Under the pieces are notes generated by a model. That model did no database searches. It worked only from the letters and a program-made list of their open reading frames with translations, and was not told where the DNA came from. 37,073 bases of DNA from Burkholderiales bacterium (lineage in GTDB: Bacteria; Pseudomonadota; Gammaproteobacteria; Burkholderiales; Burkholderiaceae_D): assembly GCA_016200895.1 (NCBI GenBank), contig JACQDX010000105.1, positions 1 to 37,073 on the forward strand. The letters are read 5' to 3'. Made by a program: the position numbers and the translations under genes. Shown here piece after piece: positions 8,566 to 16,274 of the stretch (within the stretch, counting starts at the first letter, position 1; every line of letters begins with the position of its first letter).

Positions 8566-9512
8566 TGCAAGATGGCCTGATCATGGTGCTATGCCTGCTA
8601 CTGGGTATCTTGCTGGATGCGGGCTTGGGCGAGGTGAAGAAGTTCCATCCGCTGGTGGGTTTTGGTAATCTGGCAAATGCCATAGAGCACCGTCTGAACA
8701 AAACCACTGCTACCCGCTGGACCGGTGCTTTGGCATGGAGTCTGGCGGTCTTGCCACTCGTCGCATTAAGTGTGTTGGCGCTGTTGCTGGCACAATCTTT
8801 CAGTCTGTGGCTGGCCGCTATATTGCACATCGTATTGCTGTATTTTTGCCTGGGCTTGCGCAGTCTGCATGAACATAATGCCGCCATCGCCACGGCTTTG
8901 CAGGCGGGAAATTTGCCAGAAGCGAGAAAACGCACTTCGTATATCGTCAGCCGTGATACGCAAGATGCAGATGAAGCTTACCTGGCCAAAGCCAGTGTCG
9001 AATCCGTGCTGGAAAATGGCTGTGATGCCGTCTTTGCCACCTTGTTCTGGTTTATCTTGTTGGGTGGCGCTGGTGCAGTTTTGTACCGACTGGTGAACAC
9101 TCTGGATGCCATGTGGGGTTATCGCTCCACACGTTTCCTGCGCTTTGGTTGCGTTGCTGCCCGCGTAGATGATGTCATGAACTGGATACCTGCCCGCCTG
9201 ACTGCATGTACCTATGCGATATTGGGCAAGACCCGTCTGGCGTGGCAATGCTGGCAGCGTCAGGCGCCTGGCTGGCCTAGCCCAAATGCCGGGCCGGTGA
9301 TGGCCGCTGGTGCTGGTGCGCTTGGCCTGGCACTTGGTGGCGCAGCCAGTTATGACGGCGTGGCAGAAATTCGTCCACCGCTGGGTGAAGGTGATACGGC
9401 AAAGGCCGCAGATATTTTACGTGCCCTGCGCCTGGTAGAAACTGGTGCCGCCTTGTGGTGTGGCATAGCTTTGCTGGCAGCCTTATTTTTGAGTGGAGTC
9501 ATCCATGCTTGA
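8559..9512 (+). CDS. cbiB: Adenosylcobinamide-phosphate synthase (integral membrane)
   Basis: The 317-residue protein is close in length to Salmonella CbiB. It has several hydrophobic segments and the family signatures HPLVGFGNLA near residue 30, SRDTQDADEA around 130-140, ENGCDAVFATLFWF near 150-165, RSTRFLRFG near 190, and SPNAGPVMAAGAGAL near 245. It attaches aminopropanol (phosphate) to adenosylcobyric acid in the inner membrane. The equivalent gene in Pseudomonas nomenclature is cobD. The start at 8559 overlaps cobU; a second ATG at 8565 would shorten it by two codons. It overlaps the following decarboxylase gene by 8 nt. Confidence 0.94.
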   Translation: MLMQDGLIMVLCLLLGILLDAGLGEVKKFHPLVGFGNLANAIEHRLNKTTATRWTGALAWSLAVLPLVALSVLALLLAQSFSLWLAAILHIVLLYFCLGLRSLHEHNAAIATALQAGNLPEARKRTSYIVSRDTQDADEAYLAKASVESVLENGCDAVFATLFWFILLGGAGAVLYRLVNTLDAMWGYRSTRFLRFGCVAARVDDVMNWIPARLTACTYAILGKTRLAWQCWQRQAPGWPSPNAGPVMAAGAGALGLALGGAASYDGVAEIRPPLGEGDTAKAADILRALRLVETGAALWCGIALLAALFLSGVIHA

Positions 9513-10518
9513 ACACGGTGGAAACCTGCGCGATGCAGTGCGGCATTTTGGCCGCCCGCTGGAAGACTGGCTGGACCTGTCCACCGGTATCAATCCTCAT
9601 TTTTATGCGGCACCACAACTGGCAGCAAATGCCTGGCATCGCTTGCCCGAATATTCTGATGAACTGGTAAAAGCGGCACAGGCTTATTATCGCGCACCAC
9701 AGATGCTCGCCGTGGCGGGATCACAAGCTGTAATACAGGCCCTGCCACGCTTGCGACCGGTTACGCGTGTCGTCGTATCGGCCCCCAGCTATGCTGAACA
9801 TGCTTACCAATGGCGGCAAGCTGGTCATGCAGTGACAGAATGTATGTATGCAGAACTGGATGCATCCATTGAACAGGCAGATGTGGTGGTGCTGTGCAAT
9901 CCAAATAATCCTACTGGTGAATTTATCCCGGCAGACCAGCTTTTGCGTTGGGCTGCGCAACTGGCTGAACGTGGTGGCTGGCTGGTGGTTGATGAAGCTT
10001 TTGCTGATACCGTACCCGACATTAGTGTGGCGGACCATGCAGATCAGCCTGGCCTGATCGTCTTGCGCTCAGTAGGCAAGTTCTTTGGCTTGGCGGGCAT
10101 ACGTCTGGGTTTTGTCACTGCTGAAAAGAATCTGTTACAGCAATTGGCGAATTTTCTTGGGCCCTGGAGTGTCAGCGGGCCTGCCCAGCAAATCGCCATC
10201 GCTGCTTTGAATGACCAGCAATGGCAGGTGCAGACAGCGCAACACTTGCAGCAAGAAGGCGAACGGCTGCGCCAGCTTTTGAAAACGCATGACATGCGTT
10301 CATCAGGTACTGATTTGTTCCAGTGGTGCAATCATCAAGACTTGAATAATAAATCGGAACAGTTATGGCAATTCATGGCAGAGCGTGGCATCTGGCTGCG
10401 CTGGTTTGCGCAAGGGGCACACAGGCCGCATGGAGTGCGTTTTGGATTGCCAGGGAGTGAGGCAGGATGGTTGCGTTTGGCGCGTGGTTTGGATGCATGG
10501 TGTGAGTTGAATTGTTAA
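9505..10518 (+). CDS. cobD: L-threonine-O-3-phosphate decarboxylase (class-I PLP aminotransferase fold)
   Basis: The 337-residue PLP enzyme starts MLEHGGNL and contains NPNNPTG (132-138), the cofactor-contacting Asp163 in VVDEAF, and the Schiff-base Lys192 in SVGKFFGLAGIRLGF. It makes (R)-1-amino-2-propanol phosphate from threonine phosphate, the substrate of the CbiB reaction encoded just upstream. A GTG at 9493 would add four residues. I prefer the ATG at 9505, which has a GGAG about 6 nt upstream and overlaps the cbiB stop. The symbol follows Salmonella; in Pseudomonas denitrificans the name is cobC. A histidinol-phosphate aminotransferase role is unlikely given the setting and the HGGN start. 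Confidence 0.92.
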   Translation: MLEHGGNLRDAVRHFGRPLEDWLDLSTGINPHFYAAPQLAANAWHRLPEYSDELVKAAQAYYRAPQMLAVAGSQAVIQALPRLRPVTRVVVSAPSYAEHAYQWRQAGHAVTECMYAELDASIEQADVVVLCNPNNPTGEFIPADQLLRWAAQLAERGGWLVVDEAFADTVPDISVADHADQPGLIVLRSVGKFFGLAGIRLGFVTAEKNLLQQLANFLGPWSVSGPAQQIAIAALNDQQWQVQTAQHLQQEGERLRQLLKTHDMRSSGTDLFQWCNHQDLNNKSEQLWQFMAERGIWLRWFAQGAHRPHGVRFGLPGSEAGWLRLARGLDAWCELNC

Positions 10519-10521
10519 GAC

Positions 10522-10554
10522 CACTCACCACAGAGGCACAGAGTAGACACAGAG
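10522..10554. repeat. Short purine-rich CACAGAG repeat between cobD and btuF
   Basis: The 84-bp gap after the decarboxylase holds three spaced copies of a (G)ACACAGAG-like unit: CCACAGAGG, GCACAGAGT and ACACAGAGG. Short arrays of this kind are common as dispersed intergenic repeats in many bacteria. I see no coding content. It is the only sizeable break in the otherwise tightly packed operon downstream of btuC. Confidence 0.4.
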
Positions 10555-10602
10555 GGAATGCATAAGGGCATTTCGTTTTTATATTTTGAATGCGGGAAGT
10601 TT

Positions 10603-11520
10603 ATGTCCAAGTTTTTAAGTTTTGCGATGGTCGTGGGATTTGCTGCATTGACTGCGCATGCGCGGGCATCAATTACGGTGACTGACGATATGGGCAATCA
10701 GGTCACCCTGACAAAGCCTGCACAACGAATTATCAGTTTGTCACCGCACGTGACGGAAATGATTTATGTCGCTGGGGCGGGTGACAAAATTATTGGTACG
10801 GTCAAGTATAGTGATTACCCGGCTGCGGCAAAAAATATTCCGCGGGTTGGAGACAATCGCCAACTGGATATTGAACGCATACTGGCGATGAAGCCGGATT
10901 TGCTGATAGTCTGGATGCATGGTGCCTATGAGCGTCAGTTGGAAATGTTGCACAATTCCGGTATCCCTTATTTTTTCAGTGAGCCGCATAAGCTCGATAA
11001 TGTGGCCGAAACTTTGCTCAAGTTCGGCAGCCTGTTTGGTACAGAAAAACAGGCGCAGGTAGCGGCGGCAGAATTCAGGCAGCAAGTACAGCAATTGAAC
11101 AGTCAGTACCAGGGTAAAAGCAAGGTCAGGACTTTTTACCAGGTATGGGGTAAGCCACTCTACACACTGAATGACAGCCACATCGTCAGCGATGCGATAC
11201 GTACCTGCGGCGGTGAAAATATCTTTGGAAAATTAGCCACGACAGCACCCGTCGTCGGCACAGAAGCGGTCTTGCAGGAAAACCCTGAGGTCATCATCAC
11301 TGGCGACAGTAAAACTCAGGCCGTCAGTGGCGTCGAGCAATGGAAAACTTTTCCCACCTTGCTGGCGACAAAAAACGATAATCTGATATCGATAGAGGGT
11401 GACCTGGTTAACCGCTCCGGCCCGCGCATTATCGAAGGTGCCAAGCTGATTTGTCAGGCACTGGAGCAAGCCAGACAAAAACGCGATAAAACCGTGGCAC
11501 AGCCACAAGGGAAGAAATGA
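10603..11520 (+). CDS. btuF: Periplasmic cobalamin-binding protein of the BtuCDF transporter
   Basis: The 305-residue protein has a signal peptide (MSKFLSFAMVVGFAALTAHARA), followed by a type-III (helical backbone) substrate-binding fold. The N-lobe reads RIISLSPHVTEMIYVAGAGDKIIGTVKYSDYP and is typical of BtuF. I chose the ATG at 10603 because GGGAAG lies just upstream and it gives a proper signal peptide; an open frame from 10558 adds residues unlike a signal sequence. BtuF delivers corrinoids from BtuB to BtuCD. The stop overlaps the next gene (ATGA). Confidence 0.92.
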   Translation: MSKFLSFAMVVGFAALTAHARASITVTDDMGNQVTLTKPAQRIISLSPHVTEMIYVAGAGDKIIGTVKYSDYPAAAKNIPRVGDNRQLDIERILAMKPDLLIVWMHGAYERQLEMLHNSGIPYFFSEPHKLDNVAETLLKFGSLFGTEKQAQVAAAEFRQQVQQLNSQYQGKSKVRTFYQVWGKPLYTLNDSHIVSDAIRTCGGENIFGKLATTAPVVGTEAVLQENPEVIITGDSKTQAVSGVEQWKTFPTLLATKNDNLISIEGDLVNRSGPRIIEGAKLICQALEQARQKRDKTVAQPQGKK

Positions 11521-12326
11521 ATTCAGCCAGCCTGTATCAACGCATTGCTTGCCTGTCTACCGAAGCAGTGGAAGTCTTGTATGCCCTCGGGGCAGAAGAC
11601 TATGTGGTCGGCATCTCTGGCTACACCACCAGGCCAGCGCGTGCCCGTGATGAAAAGCCCAAGGTCAGCGGTTTTTCTTCTGCCCAGATAGATCGCATCC
11701 TGGCAGTCAAGCCAGACCTGGTGATTGCTTATTCGAATATGCAGTCCGAGATATCGCGTGAACTCATCAGTGCAGGTATAGAAGTACATGCCTTCAACCA
11801 GCGCGACGTTGCCGGTATTTTGCATATGATCAGAGTATTGGCGAACCTGGTGGGCAAGCAGGAGCAAGGGGCAATATTGATCGCAGAACTGCAAGCACAG
11901 ATAGATACGGTCAAACAGCAAAGCGCAGGCTGGACACGCAGGCCAAAAATCTATTTTGAAGAATGGAATGACCCACTCATGTCCTGCATAGGCTGGGTGT
12001 CAGAACTGATCTACATCGCTGGTGGTGAGGATGCTTTTGCTGATCTGGCACAGCATCATAGCGCCAGGGAGCGCATTATTGCCGACCCGGCAGAAATCAT
12101 GCGGCGTGCACCAGATATCATCATCGGTTCCTGGTGTGGCAAGAAGTTCCGGCCTGACAGCGTGATTGCCCGCGACGGCTGGGATCATATTCCTGCAGTA
12201 AGAAATGGCAGAGTGCTGGAAATAAAATCAGCAGACATACTTTCGCCCGGCCCATCAGCGATACAGCATGGCTTGGTGCAATTGCATATACTGATCGCTG
12301 AATGGCAGTCCGCACAAAACTCTTGA
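11517..12326 (+). CDS. BtuF-like cobalamin-binding protein lacking a signal peptide
   Basis: The 269-residue protein has the same two-lobe helical-backbone substrate-binding fold as BtuF (IACLSTEAVEVLYALGAEDYVVGISG ... IDRILAVKPDLVIAY ... SELIYIAGGEDAFADLA ... VRNGRVLEI). Its N-terminus, MNSASLYQRIACLS, goes straight into the first beta strand. There is no signal peptide, no lipobox and no upstream extension, because the start is tied to the btuF stop by an ATGA overlap. It therefore looks cytoplasmic. Homologous signal-less proteins are often annotated only as cobalamin-binding protein. A role as intracellular corrinoid carrier or sensor is inference. Its position between btuF and cobQ supports a corrinoid link. 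Confidence 0.85.
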   Translation: MNSASLYQRIACLSTEAVEVLYALGAEDYVVGISGYTTRPARARDEKPKVSGFSSAQIDRILAVKPDLVIAYSNMQSEISRELISAGIEVHAFNQRDVAGILHMIRVLANLVGKQEQGAILIAELQAQIDTVKQQSAGWTRRPKIYFEEWNDPLMSCIGWVSELIYIAGGEDAFADLAQHHSARERIIADPAEIMRRAPDIIIGSWCGKKFRPDSVIARDGWDHIPAVRNGRVLEIKSADILSPGPSAIQHGLVQLHILIAEWQSAQNS

Positions 12327-12341
12327 ACAAGAATTTATTCC

Positions 12342-13781
12342 ATGAAAATATCCACGCTGATGGTGCAAGGCACGACTTCTGACGCTGGCAAAAGTACGGT
12401 GGTCGCAGCCTTGTGCCGTCTGTTGCACAGGCAGGGCGTGCGCGTTGTCCCCATGAAGCCACAAAATATGGCACTCAATAGTGCAGTGACCATCGATGGT
12501 GGCGAGATAGGCCGCGCCCAGGCCTTGCAGGCGCTGGCTGCGGGTTTGCCTGCGCATACTGACATGAATCCGGTTTTGCTGAAACCTTCTTCCGATACCG
12601 GCGCGCAAGTCATCATCCATGGCAAGGTCAGGGCAGATATGGATGCGCGTGATTACCATCAATACAAAACCATTGCCATGGGCGCTGTGCTGGAATCTTA
12701 TGGTCGCCTGCAACAGCAATATGAAGCGATTATCGTTGAGGGCGCTGGCAGCCCCGCCGAAGTGAATTTGCGTGACCGCGATATCGCCAATATGGGCTTT
12801 GCCGAGGCCGTAGATTGTCCCGTCATCCTGGTGGCAGATATTGACCGTGGTGGTGTGTTCGCTCATTTCGTCGGTACGCTGGATTGTCTGTCAGAGTCAG
12901 AACAAAAGCGCATTATCGGTTTTGTCATCAACCGCTTTCGCGGTGATATCCGTTTGCTGGAACCCGGTCTCGAATGGCTGGAGAAAAAGACCGGCAAGCC
13001 TGTACTGGCTGTGCTGCCTTACCTGCATGGCCTGCAACTGGATGCGGAAGATGCAATACAGTCCAGCCAGGGCAATGCTGGCAAGTTTCGCATCATCGTC
13101 CCTGCCATACCACGCATATCGAACCATACAGATTTCGATGCACTGCGCGCCCACCCTGATGTGGATCTGCAATTTATAGGTCCAGACAGGGCGATACCGC
13201 CAGCTGACCTGATCATCCTGCCGGGCAGCAAAAATACCCGCGCCGACCTGGCATTCTTGCAGGCGCAGGGCTGGCAGCCTGTGCTGGAAAAACACCTGCG
13301 CTATGGCGGTAAAGTCATCGGCATTTGTGGTGGTTATCAAATGCTGGGGCAAGTTATCAGCGACCCGCACGGCGTGGAAGGGCAGGCTGGTGATTCTGAT
13401 GGCTTGGGCCTGCTCGACATCACCACTGAACTGACGCAAGAAAAACGCCTGCAGCAGGTGACAGGTGTTTGCGCATTCAATGCCAGTACCGCACAAGTCA
13501 GCGGCTATGAAATCCATATGGGCATCACCTATGCCAGCAATGACACACAACCAGTTTTCACTATCAATGGCGAAGACGAAGGCGCACGATCACCCGATGA
13601 CCTGATACTTGGCACCTACCTGCACGGTCTGTTCGACCATCCCGAAGCCTGTGCAGCCTTGCTGTCCTGGGCAGGACTGGAAAGCGAACACAAGGTCGAT
13701 CTGCCTGCATTGCGCGAACTTAGCCTGAACCGGGTGGCAGATGCCTGTGTGCCTTTGTTGGATGCTTTGCAAAAACTCTAA
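12342..13781 (+). CDS. cobQ: Adenosylcobyric acid synthase (glutamine-hydrolysing)
   Basis: The 479-residue enzyme has the N-terminal ATPase signature [19 protein letters not shown] with KPQNMALNS, the [14 protein letters not shown] segment, and a C-terminal glutamine amidotransferase domain. In that domain Cys329 of [10 protein letters not shown] is the nucleophile and [10 protein letters not shown] holds the catalytic His. CobQ/CbiP adds four amides (b, d, e, g) to adenosylcobyrinic acid a,c-diamide, the product of CobB plus CobO here. The length is normal. It is the last gene of the cobalamin run. Its stop overlaps the stop of the opposing gene by 4 bp. Confidence 0.95.
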   Translation: MKISTLMVQGTTSDAGKSTVVAALCRLLHRQGVRVVPMKPQNMALNSAVTIDGGEIGRAQALQALAAGLPAHTDMNPVLLKPSSDTGAQVIIHGKVRADMDARDYHQYKTIAMGAVLESYGRLQQQYEAIIVEGAGSPAEVNLRDRDIANMGFAEAVDCPVILVADIDRGGVFAHFVGTLDCLSESEQKRIIGFVINRFRGDIRLLEPGLEWLEKKTGKPVLAVLPYLHGLQLDAEDAIQSSQGNAGKFRIIVPAIPRISNHTDFDALRAHPDVDLQFIGPDRAIPPADLIILPGSKNTRADLAFLQAQGWQPVLEKHLRYGGKVIGICGGYQMLGQVISDPHGVEGQAGDSDGLGLLDITTELTQEKRLQQVTGVCAFNASTAQVSGYEIHMGITYASNDTQPVFTINGEDEGARSPDDLILGTYLHGLFDHPEACAALLSWAGLESEHKVDLPALRELSLNRVADACVPLLDALQKL

Positions 13782-14185
13782 TCAGTTACTGCCTGTTTTT
13801 GAACTGGCAGTAACTGCGCAATCCCAAAAGCAATTTCAAACACAGTGAACGCCAGTATGATCTGGCTGGCTCCATGGGCAACTGCATATAGCTGCCACAT
13901 GCTGAACAGGACACGCCCGGCAGCATCGTAGCGGCCATATTCCATGCGCGTGTCAAGCAAGCGCAGTACGGCCCATACGGTGACGATAGACCCCAGCAAG
14001 TTCGCCATCAGGACATGGGCTGCGGCGAAGGCTGGGAATTCGCCCGGGATACCCAGACTATTATTGAGTTGTGTCAGGCTTTGGTGAATCAGGGCAAAGC
14101 TCCAGGGTGTGGCAAAACCTATGGTGACAATCAGGTCGTACCAAGCGCTGGCGCGCACGATGCGCAGGTAGTTTTTCAGTTCCAT
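13778..14185 (-). CDS. Small four-helix inner-membrane protein, function unknown
   Basis: The 135-residue protein has four likely membrane helices: around residues 14-32 ([17 protein letters not shown]), 56-77 ([21 protein letters not shown]), 88-106 ([16 protein letters not shown]) and 108-126 ([18 protein letters not shown]). I do not recognise a named family. The ATG is preceded by GGAGAG at good spacing. The gene converges on cobQ with a 4-bp overlap of stops. Upstream (14212-14243) is a MerR-type operator/promoter, so it may be induced by a metal or reactive small molecule. No MerR regulator gene is in the window. Confidence 0.75.
   Translation of the reverse strand: MELKNYLRIVRASAWYDLIVTIGFATPWSFALIHQSLTQLNNSLGIPGEFPAFAAAHVLMANLLGSIVTVWAVLRLLDTRMEYGRYDAAGRVLFSMWQLYAVAHGASQIILAFTVFEIAFGIAQLLPVQKQAVTD
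13783..13816. terminator. 11-bp perfect inverted repeat at the cobQ 3' end (possible terminator)
   Basis: CAGTTACTGCC (13783-13793) and GGCAGTAACTG (13806-13816) form an 11-bp perfect stem with a 12-nt T-rich loop, starting 2 nt after the cobQ stop. It lies inside the 3' coding end of the opposing gene. There is no T-run right after the stem on either strand, so it may act as a transcription blocker or an RNA 3'-end stabiliser rather than a classical terminator. Confidence 0.5.
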
Positions 14186-14211
14186 GAGTCTCTCCGGGAT
14201 TAAGATAGACT

Positions 14212-14243
14212 ATGCTAAACCTTGGACTAAAGACCAAGGTCAA
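14212..14243 (-). promoter_or_regulatory. MerR-family type promoter with overlapping dyad operator
   Basis: On the minus strand, TTGACC (complement of 14238-14243) and TAGCAT (complement of 14212-14217) are 20 bp apart, longer than the normal 17. The perfect dyad ACCTTGG-N8-CCAAGGT (14219-14240) overlaps the -35 element and fills the spacer. Stretched spacers with a central dyad are the known hallmark of promoters activated by MerR-family proteins such as CueR, SoxR and NmlR. The start codon of the membrane protein lies about 27 nt downstream of the -10, with a GGAGAG in between. Confidence 0.7.
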
Positions 14244-14586
14244 GTATTGTAGATAAGAACCTGACGCTCCCCCCTTTTCTCCGTACTGAATGCGCTTGAG
14301 ATCGTATTTGCCACATAAAGAAAATATCAATGTAGCAATCATGCGACCTTAAATATCTAATGAAAACAACCATTAATACATACCTTAATACATACGCAAG
14401 ATCTTGGACGCAGACCTTATTGGTTTTAAAATACGCAAATAATGGAGTTTGATTGGTTTTGCCTATGCTTTAGAATTCATTCTTATTTATGAAATGAGTT
14501 CTGGCCTTGCACTTGCTCCCGTGGCATGCTTGTATCTACGGTAAGCAAGTAAATATTCTGTGCATAGATGCCAATGTAAAGGAAGC
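14244..14586. other. Intergenic region upstream of fapA-like gene
   Basis: No gene is seen in this AT-rich stretch. It holds a tandem 11-bp repeat TTAATACATAC (14373-14383 and 14385-14395) and an imperfect inverted repeat (GAATTCATTC at 14473-14482 against GAAATGAGTTC at 14491-14501). AAGGAAG just before 14587 is the ribosome-binding site of the next gene. I could not assign a convincing -35/-10 pair. Confidence 0.5.
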
Positions 14587-16224
14587 ATGTTGAGTGAATC
14601 GCTTTCTAATTCGATAACATTATCGTTTTTTATTGAAGAACCCGACGGCATACTGTATGCGCAGTATGTTCCGGCAGAGGCTGCTGCAGTCCCTGATCTG
14701 AGCAGTCTGGAAAATGTTCTGCAAGACAGCGAATATGCAAGCTGCTACATTGATAATCCTGCTTTGCTGGCTTTCGCCAAACTTTGTCGCGACAGCAAAG
14801 AAACACAAAAGTTGCAAATAGGCCAGCGCAAGGATGCTGAGTTCACTCTGGACCTTGCAGAAGATTTATTGTCCGCCAGCCTGACTCTGATTCCGGCCAT
14901 GGGAGGCAAGCCAGTAGGCACTGCAGTGAATGATGCCTTGCGTGAGCAGGGCATCATTCATGGAATATTGCATAAAGAACTGGATGCCGCACTGGCGGCA
15001 GGTGTATGTGAAAACTTAGTAATTGCGCAGGGTGATACCCCTCGCCAGGGTGTCGCTGGTCGCTTGGAGCCATTGTTTGGCACACACAAAAGCGAAATTA
15101 CCCAAAGGGATGAACTGGCCGTCATCAAGTTCCGCGAGCTTAGCCATTTACTCCTGGTACATGTCGGCGATGAATTGATGCGGCGCATACCCCCAGTGCA
15201 AGGCAAGTTTGGCATGAATATCAGAGGCCAGGTGGTATTGGCCAGGCCGCTACCAGACATGGCTTTTGGCGCTAACCTGCAAGGTGCCGCACCTTCTGCA
15301 ACGAACCCTGATTTGTTGATGGCGACCAATGCAGGTCAACCTGTTGTTGTTGACGATGGCGTTATCGTTAACCCTGTGCTGCAAGTGCCGGATGTGGATT
15401 TAAGTACCGGCAATATCAGTTTCGAAGGCACCATCCATGTCGATGGCGATATCAAGGCAGGAATGATTTTGAATGTGACAGGGGATGTCATCGTCAATGG
15501 ACTAGTTGAGGCTGCAGATATTATTGCCGGGGGCAATGTCGCTGTGAAAGGCGGCATCATCGGTTTGGCAGAAAGAAAACCGGGTACGCAGAATCTCAGT
15601 GGCACCACCTCACGCATCAAATGTGGTGGTTCTGTGCAAGCCCTGTTTGCTGAAAATGCCCATATTGAAGCTGGCGACAGCATACAACTGGAACAAAATG
15701 CCAGGCAGTGTGAGCTGATTGCCAGAAAAGAGATTATTGTTGGCAAACCGGGTTCCAATGTAGGCAATATTCTTGGTGGCAAAACACAGGCGGCATTGAT
15801 GGTGAGTGCCGTGTCTCTTGGTTCTGCTACCGGCACGCGTACGCAAATCCAGGTGGGTTTTGACCCATACAGGGATGTGCAAATTCATGACAAGCAATAC
15901 CAGATAGGGCGCAAGGCTACTGAGTTGGATCAACTGATCAAGTTGCAAGTTTTTTTCGCTACCAACCCGCAAAAGGCAGCAGGTGGCGTTGGTGAAAAGG
16001 TCGAAGCCAAGCGCGTGCATTTGCTGGAAGAACTGGATATTCTGGAAAAAGAACTCGATGAGCTGGAAGCCGAGCAGGAACTGATAGACAAGGCCAGCGT
16101 GAAAATCATCAAGAAAATTCACGAAGGTGTAGAGATACAGATAGGCAGGCAGAAATGGCAAGTCAAGGAAGACGCTGGCCCAGGTAATTATCAATTACAC
16201 GACGGGCATATTGCCATCATCTGA
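14587..16224 (+). CDS. FapA / DUF342 family protein
   Basis: The 545-residue protein has an N-terminal FapA-like region (about residues 1-250), then a repetitive glycine- and valine-rich parallel beta-helix (about 255-410: GTIHVDGDIKAGMILNVTG, NGLVEAADIIAGGNVAVKGGIIG). The C-terminal part holds a charged coiled coil, KRVHLLEELDILEKELDELE and following. This layout is that of flagellar assembly protein A and related DUF342 proteins, which resemble bactofilin-like scaffolds. I chose the ATG at 14587 because AAGGAAG precedes it. An open frame begins at 14560. No flagellar gene is in the window, so the flagellar link rests on family knowledge only. The GTG-free coding frame is intact. Confidence 0.82.
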   Translation: MLSESLSNSITLSFFIEEPDGILYAQYVPAEAAAVPDLSSLENVLQDSEYASCYIDNPALLAFAKLCRDSKETQKLQIGQRKDAEFTLDLAEDLLSASLTLIPAMGGKPVGTAVNDALREQGIIHGILHKELDAALAAGVCENLVIAQGDTPRQGVAGRLEPLFGTHKSEITQRDELAVIKFRELSHLLLVHVGDELMRRIPPVQGKFGMNIRGQVVLARPLPDMAFGANLQGAAPSATNPDLLMATNAGQPVVVDDGVIVNPVLQVPDVDLSTGNISFEGTIHVDGDIKAGMILNVTGDVIVNGLVEAADIIAGGNVAVKGGIIGLAERKPGTQNLSGTTSRIKCGGSVQALFAENAHIEAGDSIQLEQNARQCELIARKEIIVGKPGSNVGNILGGKTQAALMVSAVSLGSATGTRTQIQVGFDPYRDVQIHDKQYQIGRKATELDQLIKLQVFFATNPQKAAGGVGEKVEAKRVHLLEELDILEKELDELEAEQELIDKASVKIIKKIHEGVEIQIGRQKWQVKEDAGPGNYQLHDGHIAII

Positions 16225-16232
16225 ACTGTATT

Positions 16233-16274
16233 GCCTGGCAAAAACCTTGAGGGTAAAGGGCGAAGCCGCCAGGC
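16233..16274. terminator. Weak inverted repeat between convergent fapA-like and Sel1 genes
   Basis: GCCTGGC (16233-16239) and GCCAGGC (16268-16274) form a 7-bp perfect stem with a 28-nt loop in the 50-bp gap between two convergent genes. No T-run follows. It could help end transcription from both sides, but the evidence is slight. Confidence 0.3.

Noticed and set aside
12897..13550. 217-codon minus-strand frame inside cobQ
   Set aside because: Antisense shadow; cobQ is fully supported by motifs along its whole length.
15610..16194. 194-codon minus-strand frame inside the FapA-like gene
   Set aside because: Antisense shadow of a well-supported coding region, with no family signature.
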